Positions 1 through 9,704 of a DNA stretch of 11,501 nt are shown here, in pieces (position 1 is the stretch's first letter; each line of letters opens with the position of its first letter). Made by a program: the position numbers and the translations under genes. Origin of the DNA: Chloroflexota bacterium (GTDB taxonomy: Bacteria > Chloroflexota > Dehalococcoidia > UBA2979); NCBI GenBank assembly GCA_016875695.1, contig VGPB01000047.1, positions 1 through 11,501 of the forward strand. The letters run 5' to 3'. The notes below the pieces were generated by a model that made no database searches, was not told where the DNA came from, and was given only the letters and a program-made list of their open reading frames with translations.

Positions 1-419
1 CGACGCCGCCCGTCGGCCCGGGCGCGCCCGCGGGGTACGAGCGCTTGTGCGCAGCGGCGTTCTCGTGGGGGCAGCAGGCGCGCGCGCCATTCGTGTGCCT
101 TGAGGCCCTGGCGGCGGGCTTCGGCGCTACACGAGGCGCGTCGCTGCTCGCGCGCGGGTACGCCGGCGGGTCGTTCGTGAATAACGTGGTGGTCGAGGTG
201 CGCGCGCTGCTGCCGGGCGGCGCGCTGGCGCCCGACGTGCTCGCGCGGTAGCCGCTCATCTACGTTGCGCCGGACGCCGGGATGCCCGGCGGCTGGGAGG
301 TGGCGCTGCCGCTGCCGGCGAGCGCCTCAGCCGGGCCGGTGCGCGTCACCGCGTACTCCGAGAGCCCACGCGACGGCAGTCGCTTCGCTGAGGCGCGAGT
401 CGACGGCACGCTGCGCTGA
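1..419 (+). pseudogene. Gmad2-domain protein remnant, split by an in-frame TAG
   Basis: One frame is open from the window edge (first full codon at 3) to a TAG at 249-251, then resumes in the same frame without a shift to a TGA at 417-419. Read through the TAG, the last 120 or so residues look like one Gmad2 Ig-like domain (the domain seen C-terminally in spore-germination-type and other secreted or anchored proteins of Bacillota and Chloroflexota). Before the stop are RGYAGGSFVNNVVVEVR and a GGALA turn. After it come PLIYVAPDAGMPGGWEVALP, then PVRVTAYSESPRDGS and a final strand. Neither half alone would fold as the domain, so the stop probably inactivates it. A CAG-to-TAG change (Gln to amber) is the simplest cause. 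The protein's start lies outside the window, so its other domains are unknown. The domain call is from pattern memory, not a profile search. Confidence 0.7.
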
Positions 420-457
420 GCGGCGCGGCCGCAGAGGCTCGGGGTGCGACGACGCAC

Positions 458-1099
458 CTACGCTGCGTCGGGATGCCCTCGCACGGTCCGAGAACGAGCT
501 CCGCGGTGGGCGCCACGCGTGACGGCTCGCTGCATCACTCCCATGAACGGCGCCAGGAGCAGCCCGCCCAACGCGACCCAACTAGCCGGCGCCACCTCCC
601 ACCGGCGGTTCGAGATGATCATGTCGGAACGCAGTCCCTCGTACGCGCGGTCCAGCGCCGCCGGGCTAGCTGCCGCCAGCGCTCCGACCAGCAACGCCGC
701 GAGCAGCCAGATGGCTCAGTGCGTCGTGCGCAGAACACGCCCCAATGCTCCGGTAGCGAGCCCGCAGGCGACGCAGAGCGGCACAAGAAACGCAACGATG
801 AAGATGGCACTCAATGCGAATGCATTCGCGCGGAATGTCCGATCGGCATGTGCGCGAAAGCCGCGGTCCTCATTTTGGTCCCGGAGGCCGTCTCCCTAGG
901 ACGCGGAGGTCCCGAATCCGGTGCCGTGCGCGAAGGCTAGCATCGGGGCGGGGACCTCCACTCGCAGGCTGCTCACGCCGGACGGACACCCGCGTTCGAG
1001 CGACATGCACACGCTTCACCGCGCGAACGGGAACGTGAACGAGGCGAGAATGGCGAGATAAAGCGCGACGCGCAGCCAGATGCTCAGAACGTGCCTCAC
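458..1099 (-). pseudogene. Decayed multi-pass membrane protein gene coupled to thrS, three in-frame stops
   Basis: On the minus strand a GTG at 1099-1097 overlaps the thrS TGA (1098-1096) as GTGA, the usual geometry of translationally coupled genes. From it one frame of 214 codons runs to a TAG at 460-458, interrupted by TGA (1018-1016), TAG (898-896) and TGA (718-716). The pieces share a membrane-protein character. The first has hydrophobic VLSIWLRVALYLAILASF. The third has a charged stretch and then FALSAIFIVAFLVPLCVACG. The last has AIWLLAALLVGALAAA, a polar loop, then SWVALGGLLLAPFMGVM and an Arg-rich tail. That gives about four helices with the frame never shifted. Parts around 780-840 are less GC-rich than the neighbouring genes, which would fit relaxed selection. 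I do not recognise the family. The alternative is several short unrelated ORFs, but the continuing frame and helix pattern argue for a recent pseudogene. Confidence 0.55.
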
Positions 1100-2865
1100 A
1101 GGACGGCGCGCGTGTCGCGCTCGGCGGCGAGGCGGGCGATGAGCGCGTCGAGCGGCATCGCGCCGAGGTCGCCGCCGGCGCGGGTACGCACTGCGACGGC
1201 GCGCTCGGCGGCCTCGCGGTCGCCGACGACGAGCATGTACGGCACCTTCTGCAGCTGGGCCTCGCGGATCTTCGCCTGCATGCGCTGGCTCGAGCCGTCG
1301 ACCGCCGGGCGCAGGCGCGCGGCGCGTAGCGCGGCACCCACCTCCTCCGCGTAGGGCAAGTGGCGGTCGGCGATGGGGATGACGGCTGCCTGCACGGGCG
1401 CGAGCCAGAGCGGGAAGCGGCCCTCGGTGTGCTCGATGTAGACGCCGAGGAAGCGCTCCAGCGAGCCGAGGATGGCGCGGTGCAGCATCGCCGGGCGGTG
1501 CTCGGCGCCGTCCGCGCCGATGTACGTGAGGCCGAAGCGCTCCGGCATGTTCATGTCGAGCTGGATCGTGCCGACCTGCCAGGAGCGGCCGAGCGCGTCC
1601 TTGAAGTGGAACTCCACCTTGGGGCCGTAGAAGGCGCCCTCGCCGGGGAGTAGGCCGCAGTCCCAGCCCTCGGCGCGCACTGCGGCTTCGAGCTGCGCCT
1701 CGGCGGCGGACCAGTCCTCGGGCGTGCCGACGTAGCGCTCCGGGCGGCCAGCGATGTAGACGGCGACGTCGGTGAGCCCGAGCGAGTCGTAGACGCGGCG
1801 GGTCATCGCGAAGAACAGCGCGAGCTCGGACGCCACTTGGGCGGGCTCGCAGAAGATGTGCGAGTCGTCCTGGGCGAACGAGCGCACGCGCGTGAGGCCG
1901 TGCAGCACGCCCGAGCGCTCGTTGCGGTGCAGGCGGCTGAACTCGGCGAGGCGTAGCGGCAGCTCGCGGTAGGAGTGCAGGCCGGTGCGGTAGAGCCAGC
2001 AGTGGCCTGGGCAGTTCATTGGCTTCACGGCCAGCTCCCGCTCATCGGCGGCCGTGAAGATGAACATGTCGCCGCGGAAGTTCTGGTAGTGGCCTGAGGT
2101 CTTGAAGAGCTCGGTCTCGAAGATCTGCGGCGTGATTACCTCGGCGTAGCCGTACTCCAAGTAGAGGTCGCGGATGTAGTCGACGAGCGCGTTGTAGAGC
2201 ACCGCGCCCTTCTGGTGGTAAAAGGGCGAGCCCGGCGAGATCGGGTCGAGGTGGAAGAGGTCGAGCTCGCGGCCGAGGCGGCGGTGGTCGCGCCGGCCCG
2301 CCTCCTCGACGGCTTCGAGGTAGGCGTCGAGCTCGCCCGGGGTGGGGAACAGCGCGCCGTAGATGCGCTGGAGCATCGGTCGGCGCTCGTCGCCGCGCCA
2401 GTACGCGCCGGCGGAGTGCGTGAGCGTGAAGGCGCCGAGCTGGCCGGTGCGCTCAGTGTGGCCGCCGCGGCAGAGGTCCTGGAAGTCGCCGTGGACGAAA
2501 TGACCGACGGTAGGCTCGGCGATGTCGTCGATCAGCTCGAGCTTGTAGGGCTGGCCGGCGAAGAGGCGGCGGGCCTCGTCCTTCGGGATCTGGCGGCCGG
2601 TGATGGGCACGTCACGCGCGACGGAGGCGCGCATGCGCGCCTCGAGGTCGTGCAGGTCGTCGGGGGTGAGGGGGCGGGGGAGGTCGAAGTCGTAGTAGAA
2701 GCCGTGCTCGATGGGGGGGCCGATGGCGTACTTCGCGTCGGGGAAGAGTTGGAGGACGGCCTCGGCGAGCACGTGCGCGGCGGAGTGGCGCATGCGGAAG
2801 AGCTGCTCGTCCGGGGGCAGCTCGGCGAACGGTGGCTCGGGGCGCGCGCCCGAGGCGGCGGTCAT
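1096..2865 (-). CDS. thrS: Threonyl-tRNA synthetase, TGS-less form
   Basis: Charges tRNA-Thr with threonine in the cytoplasm and edits mischarged Ser-tRNA-Thr. At 589 residues it is shorter than the roughly 640-residue E. coli enzyme because the N-terminal TGS domain is absent; the sequence enters almost directly into the editing domain. There the HSAAH (27-31) and CRGGH (132-136) ligands are present. The class II core has motif 2 (RLHRNERSG, 311-319). The catalytic zinc ligands are C285 (in NCPGH), H336 (DDSHIF) and H462 (LHRAILGS), with the same 51 and 126 residue spacings as C334/H385/H511 of E. coli. An anticodon-binding domain fills about 490-580. I chose the ATG at 2865, which has a GGAG about 10 nt upstream; an in-frame ATG at 2925 adds 20 atypical residues and has no Shine-Dalgarno. 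tRNA-Val lies just upstream on the same strand. Confidence 0.96.
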   Translation of the reverse strand: MTAASGARPEPPFAELPPDEQLFRMRHSAAHVLAEAVLQLFPDAKYAIGPPIEHGFYYDFDLPRPLTPDDLHDLEARMRASVARDVPITGRQIPKDEARRLFAGQPYKLELIDDIAEPTVGHFVHGDFQDLCRGGHTERTGQLGAFTLTHSAGAYWRGDERRPMLQRIYGALFPTPGELDAYLEAVEEAGRRDHRRLGRELDLFHLDPISPGSPFYHQKGAVLYNALVDYIRDLYLEYGYAEVITPQIFETELFKTSGHYQNFRGDMFIFTAADERELAVKPMNCPGHCWLYRTGLHSYRELPLRLAEFSRLHRNERSGVLHGLTRVRSFAQDDSHIFCEPAQVASELALFFAMTRRVYDSLGLTDVAVYIAGRPERYVGTPEDWSAAEAQLEAAVRAEGWDCGLLPGEGAFYGPKVEFHFKDALGRSWQVGTIQLDMNMPERFGLTYIGADGAEHRPAMLHRAILGSLERFLGVYIEHTEGRFPLWLAPVQAAVIPIADRHLPYAEEVGAALRAARLRPAVDGSSQRMQAKIREAQLQKVPYMLVVGDREAAERAVAVRTRAGGDLGAMPLDALIARLAAERDTRAVL

Positions 2866-2957
2866 GTGTGTGTGCTCCGCGTGAGGGTGTGAGGCATCGT
2901 AGCGAACGCCCTGCGCGCGCGCCATGGAGGCGTGCGGGCGGCCGGGGATTGGTTGTG

Positions 2958-3034
2958 TGGTGGGCGATACTGGATTCGAACCAGTGACCTCTGCGATGTC
3001 AACGCAGCGCTCTAACCAACTGAGCTAACCGCCC
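2958..3034 (-). tRNA. tRNA-Val (GAC anticodon)
   Basis: The minus strand folds as a full cloverleaf. The acceptor stem is GGGCGGT paired with ATCGCCC (one G-T pair). There is a D-arm with AGTTGGTTA, an anticodon stem CTGCG/CGCAG around loop TTGACAT (anticodon at 2998-3000), and a T-arm ACTGG-TTCGAAT-CCAGT. A discriminator A and an encoded CCA end it at 2958. It lies about 90 nt upstream of thrS on the same strand with no obvious terminator between, so the two may share a transcript. Confidence 0.97.
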
Positions 3035-3050
3035 ACAACGGGGGCGTTCG

Positions 3051-3080
3051 AGCGTATCGCTACGCGCAAAACAGCGTCAA
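3051..3080 (-). promoter_or_regulatory. Probable sigma-70-type promoter for tRNA-Val
   Basis: Read on the minus strand there is a TTGACG (3080-3075), an 18-nt spacer and a weaker TACGCT (3056-3051), about 17 nt before the 5' end of tRNA-Val. The -35 matches consensus at five of six bases, while the -10 is poor. The position fits a stable-RNA promoter. It may also serve thrS. Confidence 0.45.
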
Positions 3081-3111
3081 CGGCTGCAGCACAGTGGGCT
3101 GCGGATATTCG

Positions 3112-3140
3112 TTGACACGCGATCAGCTGCCTGCTAACGT
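3112..3140 (+). promoter_or_regulatory. Probable sigma-70-type promoter for the tRNA-Lys/tRNA-Leu block
   Basis: A perfect TTGACA (3112-3117) is followed by exactly 17 nt and TAACGT (3135-3140). It lies in one of the few less GC-rich stretches of the window. A start near 3147 would place tRNA-Lys about 60 nt downstream. It is divergent from the tRNA-Val promoter, with only about 31 nt between the two -35 boxes. Confidence 0.6.
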
Positions 3141-3205
3141 CCCGGCCCACAGCTGAGAGGGCGCGCCCGCGCAGGCGGTCGCGATTGAAGCGGCTGGTGA
3201 ACGAT

Positions 3206-3280
3206 GGGCCTCTAGCTCAATGGTAGAGCAGCTGACTCTTAATCAGCCGGTTCAGGGTTCGAGTCCCTGGGGGCTCACCA
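3206..3280 (+). tRNA. tRNA-Lys (CTT anticodon)
   Basis: Complete cloverleaf: acceptor GGGCCTC paired with GGGGCTC (two G-T pairs), D-arm GCTC-AATGGTA-GAGC, anticodon stem GCTGA/TCAGC around loop CTCTTAA (anticodon 3238-3240). The T-arm is CAGGG-TTCGAGT-CCCTG, with a discriminator A and an encoded CCA. It is the first gene of the rightward tRNA pair. Confidence 0.97.
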
Positions 3281-3356
3281 AGCACGATGGGGTTCAGCGG
3301 GGGATTCGGGGGACGCGGTAGTCCGCGGAACGAACCGGGAGTGTTGCCGAGCCGAC

Positions 3357-3441
3357 GGGGAAGTGTCGGAACTGGCAGACGAGCATGACTTAGGATCATG
3401 TGCCGCAAGGCGTAGGAGTTCGAGTCTCCTCTTCCCCACCA
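3357..3441 (+). tRNA. tRNA-Leu (TAG anticodon)
   Basis: Type II tRNA of 85 nt. The acceptor is GGGGAAG/CTTCCCC, the anticodon stem CATGA/TCATG encloses CTTAGGA (anticodon 3391-3393), the long variable arm folds as GCC-GCAA-GGC, and the T-arm is AGGAG-TTCGAGT-CTCCT. It ends in A plus an encoded CCA. The downstream ATPase gene begins 88 nt later with no hairpin terminator in between, so read-through transcription from the tRNA promoter is possible. Confidence 0.97.
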
Positions 3442-3529
3442 GCGCCGCGTGGCTCACGAGACGGATCCGGGGCTGGGGCGGACAGACCGGAAGTAGGGCG
3501 TTCGAGATTCTTGCAACCCAGGGGGGCCA

Positions 3530-4552
<1,023 letters not shown>

Positions 4553-4565
4553 GGGGTAACGAGCG

Positions 4566-5579
4566 ATGACGATGGCGCAGTCGGCTTCCGCGAGCTCGGC
4601 CCCGGGTATCAGGCCGCTCCTGGAGGTCAGAGACCTCAAGATGTACTTCCCGGTCGTCTCCGGGTCGGTCGTCCAGCGCAAGGTCGCCGACGTCAAGGCC
4701 GTCGACGACGTGAGCTTCTTTGTGAACCGCGGCGAGACGCTAGGCCTCGTCGGCGAGTCCGGTTGCGGCAAGTCGACGACGGGGCGCGCGGTGCTGCAGC
4801 TGTACCGGCCGACCGCGGGCACGGTTAACTTCGACGGCACCGAGCTCACCGAGCTCAAGGGCACGAAGCTGCGCAGCTTCCGCCGCCGCATGCAGATGAT
4901 CTTCCAGGACCCGTACTCGTCACTAAACCCGCGCATGAACGTGCAAAGCATCGTCGCTGAGCCGATGACGATCCACGGGCTGCACACGGGCTCGGCGCGC
5001 ACGGATCGCGTCAACTACATCCTTAACGCGGTCGGGTTGAACCCGTACTTCTCCAAGCGCTACCCGCACGAGTTCTCCGGCGGGCAGCGCCAGCGCATCG
5101 GCATCGCCCGGGCGCTCGCCGTCGAGCCGGACTTCATCGTCTGCGACGAGCCGGTGTCAGCGCTGGACGTGTCGATCCAGGCCCAGATCATCAACCTGCT
5201 GGAGGACCTGCAGGAGGAGTTCAACCTCACCTACCTGTTCATCGCGCACGACCTGGCGGTGGTACGGCACATCTCCGACCGGGTGTGCGTGATGTACCTC
5301 GGGCACTTCATGGAGCTGGCGGACTCGAACGAGCTGTACGAGAACCCGCTGCACCCGTACACGAAGGCGCTGCTCTCGGCGATCCCGCTGACCGACCCGC
5401 GGCTGGAGCGCACGCGCGAGCGCATCATCCTCACGGGCGACGTACCGTCGCCGCTGCGGCCGCCGCCGGGCTGCGTGTTCAACACGCGCTGCCCGATCGC
5501 TATCGACGAGTGTCGGGAGCGCATCCCGGAGTGGCGCGAGGTCGGGCCGTCGCATTGGGTGGCGTGCCACCGGGTGTAG
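4566..5579 (+). CDS. Oligopeptide/dipeptide ABC transporter ATPase, DppF/OppF type
   Basis: Second ATPase subunit of the same peptide-type importer. The 337 residues have Walker A GESGCGKS (63-70), Q-loop Q114, signature FSGGQRQR (170-177), Walker B IVCDE (191-195) and switch H228. The VQRKVADVKAVDDVSF insertion between the first strands and the RRRMQMIFQDPYSSLNPRM segment are typical of OppF/DppF. A C-terminal Cys set (C303, C309, C316, C334) repeats exactly the Cx5Cx6Cx17C spacing of the upstream partner. A GGGGG run sits about 9 nt before the ATG. The gene is followed by a strong hairpin, marking the end of the unit. The motifs look intact, so the pair should be active if its permeases are encoded elsewhere. 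Confidence 0.94.
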   Translation: MTMAQSASASSAPGIRPLLEVRDLKMYFPVVSGSVVQRKVADVKAVDDVSFFVNRGETLGLVGESGCGKSTTGRAVLQLYRPTAGTVNFDGTELTELKGTKLRSFRRRMQMIFQDPYSSLNPRMNVQSIVAEPMTIHGLHTGSARTDRVNYILNAVGLNPYFSKRYPHEFSGGQRQRIGIARALAVEPDFIVCDEPVSALDVSIQAQIINLLEDLQEEFNLTYLFIAHDLAVVRHISDRVCVMYLGHFMELADSNELYENPLHPYTKALLSAIPLTDPRLERTRERIILTGDVPSPLRPPPGCVFNTRCPIAIDECRERIPEWREVGPSHWVACHRV

Positions 5580-5602
5580 CCGCGGACGCGAGGGTGGAAG
5601 CA

Positions 5603-5633
5603 CGGACCGGGCGCCTTTCGGGCGCCCGGTCCG
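5603..5633 (+). terminator. Perfect 13-bp hairpin after the ATPase pair
   Basis: CGGACCGGGCGCC, loop TTTCG, then the exact complement GGCGCCCGGTCCG, beginning 23 nt after the ATPase stop codon. It is followed only by a weak T-rich stretch (CTGTGTCTC), so it resembles the U-poor terminators common in GC-rich bacteria. It separates the ABC unit from lepA. Confidence 0.75.
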
Positions 5634-5650
5634 CTGTGTCTCGGGGCGCT

Positions 5651-5705
5651 CGCGGAGCCCCGGCCCGGGCGGCCGCGGAGCCCCGGCCGGGGCGGCCGCG
5701 GAGCC
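5651..5705. repeat. 23-bp GC-rich tandem repeat, about 2.4 copies
   Basis: Two full 23-bp units, 5651-5673 and 5674-5696, differ at a single base. A third partial unit follows (5697-5705). Each begins CGCGGAGCC. The array fills the space between the hairpin and lepA, ending about 40 nt before the lepA start. The near-identity of the units suggests recent duplication by slippage. No function is evident. Confidence 0.8.
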
Positions 5706-5745
5706 GTCGTGAGCGCGTGCTGGCGACCCCGGCTACGATGAACCG

Positions 5746-7563
<1,818 letters not shown>

Positions 7564-7568
7564 CGGGG

Positions 7569-7612
7569 GAGGGCCGCCCGCCCACCCTCTGAGCGGGGGC
7601 TGCGCTGCGCCG
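7569..7612. repeat. Dispersed element copy A, just after lepA
   Basis: Begins 5 nt after the lepA stop. It shares AGGGCC, a CCCGC(C/T)CACCCT core and a GGGGCTGCGC segment with a second copy at 10786-10831 after the methyltransferase gene. The copy folds with CCCGC (7577-7581) paired to GCGGG (7593-7597) around an 11-nt loop, the same loop length as in copy B. It may serve as a transcription end signal. The rest of the gap to 7716 is GC-rich with no other feature I can support. Confidence 0.5.
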
Positions 7613-7716
7613 CCTGCACTTTCCGAATTGGGATGCGCCTGGCTTGAGTTCCATGGGGCCGGGCGCGGACCCCCGCCCCCTATTGCCTCGGTCGCGCTCC
7701 CCCGGGGCGAGCGGCG

Positions 7717-8301
7717 CTACGCCGAGGGTGTGGGGGCAGCTCCGATGCCGGAGCAGTTGGGCTCGCTGGCGAGCGCCTGCACGACGTGCTCCGGCAGCTC
7801 GACGGCGCTGGCGGTGGCGGCCTGCGCGGCGCCCCGCTGCTGGGAGCGGGCCTGCGCGTTGGCGACGGCGATCTGCTGGGCCGCGGTGGCCTTGGCGATC
7901 GCGTCGACTTGCTCCTGCACGAAGCGCGCCGTCTCCTTCGCCTGCGCGACCAGCGCCTCGTGGTACGCGCGCGCGGCCTCGGGCGGGGTGAAGGCGCGCA
8001 GCTCGCGCTCCAGCGCCTGGGCGGCGGCGATCTCGGCGCGGCCGAGCGCGGCGGCGCGCTGCTTGCGCGCCTCGAGCTCGAGCGACTGCGGGTCGCGCTC
8101 GTCGCGCGACTCCACGATCGCTCGCACGAAGGCGTTCTGCGCGCCGCAGACGCGGGCGGCCCAGTCAGGCACGCTGGCCGGCGGCGGTGGGTCGTCGTCG
8201 AGCAGGCGGCTGCCGAGCAGCACCGCGAGCGCGAGGAGCACGAGCGTGCCGGCGGCGAGTGCGACCATCGGTCGGCTGCGAACGAGCGCTTGTGGCTGCA
8301 C
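7717..8301 (-). CDS. Membrane-anchored alanine-rich helical protein, function unknown
   Basis: I do not recognise a named family. The 194-residue product has a short N-terminus, one hydrophobic helix (about 12-31, MVALAAGTLVLLALAVLLG) and a Pro-rich linker (DDDPPPP). A probably external domain follows that is Ala/Glu/Gln/Arg-rich and predicted helical or coiled-coil from about 72 to 160. It has two cysteines (C52 in VCGAQNAF, C183 in NCSG) that could pair outside the cell. The region W47 to about D70 (DWAARVCGAQNAFVRAIVESRDERDP) looks most domain-like. I chose the GTG at 8301, with GGGGGA a few nt upstream; an in-frame ATG at 8367 would add 22 residues but lacks a good Shine-Dalgarno, and an internal ATG at 8268 is also possible. 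Transcribed convergently with lepA and divergently from fabV. Confidence 0.7.
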   Translation of the reverse strand: MQPQALVRSRPMVALAAGTLVLLALAVLLGSRLLDDDPPPPASVPDWAARVCGAQNAFVRAIVESRDERDPQSLELEARKQRAAALGRAEIAAAQALERELRAFTPPEAARAYHEALVAQAKETARFVQEQVDAIAKATAAQQIAVANAQARSQQRGAAQAATASAVELPEHVVQALASEPNCSGIGAAPTPSA

Positions 8302-8481
8302 GGTGTCCCCCGGTGCGGTATCCCCGCCGCGGATTGTGCCACCACCTGAGCGCGCGCGGGGACCCATCGGAGTGCATGCCCGCGGTGCGCGCCGCGCTGC
8401 TACCGTACGCGCAGCCGCGGCGGGCGCATGAGGCGCGCTGCGGTCCGGAGCCGCAGCGCCAACCACAGGAGCAAGCAGCGC

Positions 8482-9675
8482 GTGAGCACACAGGTGGTGA
8501 CGCCGCGCATCCGCGGCTTCGTTTCCGTGAACGCGCATCCCGACGGCTGCGCCGCCGAGGTGCGCCGCCAGGTCGCGGTGGTGCGCGCGGGGCTCGTGGG
8601 GCGGCGCACCGGCAACGTGCTTGTGATCGGATCGAGCACGGGCTACGGACTTGCGACGCTGGTCGCGGCGGCGTTCGGGCTGCGCGCGCAGGTGCTCGGC
8701 GTGTGCTTGGAGCGCCCGGCGGACGGCGAGCGCACGGGCAGCGCGGGCTGGTACAACCTCGCCGAGGCGCACCGCCTGGCGCGCGCGGAGGGCCTGCAGC
8801 TGCGCTCCGTCAACGGCGACGCGTTCAGTCGCGAGGTGAAGCAGCGCGTCGTGGACGAGCTCAAGGCACGCTTCGGGCCGCTCGACTACGTCGTGTACTC
8901 ACTCGCGGCGCCGCGGCGCGTGTCGCCGGACGGCGCGGTCACGTGGCAGAGCGCGCTCAAGTCGATCGGCGCGCCGTACACGGGCAAGGCGATCGACCTG
9001 CGCGGCGACGCGGTGGTGGACGCCGGCATCGAGCCGGCGAGCGAGCAGGAGGTCGCGGACACGGTGCGCGTGATGGGTGGCGAGGACTGGGCAGACTGGC
9101 TCGCGCTGTTCGCGGACGAGCATCTGCTCAACGACGGCTGCCGCGCCATCGCGTACTCGTACGTCGGGCCGGAGGTGACGCAGCAGATCTACCGCTTCGG
9201 CACGATCGGCCGCGCAAAGGAGCACCTAGAGGTGACGGCCGAGCAGTTGCACGCGCGGCTCGCGGACGCGCACGGCGGTGGCGCGTGGGTGAGCGTGCAG
9301 ACGGCGGTCGTCACGCAGGCCTCGGCGGCGATCCCCGGGGTGTCGCTGTACATAAGCATCCTCTTCGCGGTGCTGCGCGAGCGCGGGCTGTGGGAGGGGA
9401 CGATCGAGCAGATCGTGCGGCTGTTCCGCGACCACGTCGCGCCCGGCGTCACCCCGGTCGTGGACGCGCAGCGGCGCATCCGTCTCGACGATCGCGAACT
9501 GGCCGCGGCGGTACAGGTGGAGGTGGCGGCGCGCTGGGCACGCGTGCGCACCGCGAACCTGCACGAGCTGTCGGACTACGCGGGCTACAAGCGCGCGTTC
9601 GCTCAGCTGTTCGGCTTCGGCGTCGACGGCGTCGACTACGGGCAACCCACCGAGCTCGAGCGGCCGCTGGAATAG
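8482..9675 (+). CDS. fabV: FabV-type NADH-dependent trans-2-enoyl-ACP/CoA reductase
   Basis: Reduces the trans-2 double bond of enoyl-ACP (or enoyl-CoA) with NADH, the last step of each fatty acid elongation cycle. FabV enzymes are known for triclosan resistance. The 397 residues match the family length (about 400). They contain the N-terminal PRIRGFVSVNAHPDGC signature, nucleotide-binding VLVIGSSTGYGLAT (47-59), SLAAPRR (140-146), VMGGEDW (197-203) and the C-terminal GFGVDGVDY (378-386). The catalytic Tyr-X8-Lys pair is Y237 and K246 in IYRFGTIGRAK. The GTG at 8482 was chosen because AGGAG (8467-8471) lies about 10 nt upstream and the family's conserved start follows directly; the upstream ATG at 8428 would add 18 unrelated residues. 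A methyltransferase gene starts 29 nt after its stop, probably in the same operon. Confidence 0.95.
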   Translation: MSTQVVTPRIRGFVSVNAHPDGCAAEVRRQVAVVRAGLVGRRTGNVLVIGSSTGYGLATLVAAAFGLRAQVLGVCLERPADGERTGSAGWYNLAEAHRLARAEGLQLRSVNGDAFSREVKQRVVDELKARFGPLDYVVYSLAAPRRVSPDGAVTWQSALKSIGAPYTGKAIDLRGDAVVDAGIEPASEQEVADTVRVMGGEDWADWLALFADEHLLNDGCRAIAYSYVGPEVTQQIYRFGTIGRAKEHLEVTAEQLHARLADAHGGGAWVSVQTAVVTQASAAIPGVSLYISILFAVLRERGLWEGTIEQIVRLFRDHVAPGVTPVVDAQRRIRLDDRELAAAVQVEVAARWARVRTANLHELSDYAGYKRAFAQLFGFGVDGVDYGQPTELERPLE

Positions 9676-9704
9676 CACGGCCACAGGCGGCGGGGGGGTA
9701 TGCG

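Noticed and set aside
716..718. In-frame TGA as a possible selenocysteine codon
   Set aside because: The context (RTTH-stop-AIWLL) is at a membrane helix edge with no redox motif, no hairpin resembling a SECIS was seen directly downstream, and the same frame has two other stops.
2215..2892. 225-codon plus-strand ORF opposite thrS
   Set aside because: It lies entirely antisense to the strongly supported thrS, and its Val/Glu/Gly-rich composition is what a high-GC reverse frame yields.
7640..7716. GC-rich complementary segments between lepA and the convergent gene as a bidirectional terminator
   Set aside because: Several short imperfect stems can be drawn, but none is long or followed by a T tract, so no specific site can be defended.
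8302..8481. Search for a divergent promoter between the anchored protein gene and fabV
   Set aside because: No convincing -35/-10 pair on either strand; the region is very GC-rich and any call would be guesswork.
8187..9704. In-frame open extension of the methyltransferase frame far upstream through fabV
   Set aside because: It is Arg/Ala/Gly-rich shadow sequence antiparallel in character to real proteins and overlaps the well-supported fabV frame. The methyltransferase domain begins at GTG 9705.
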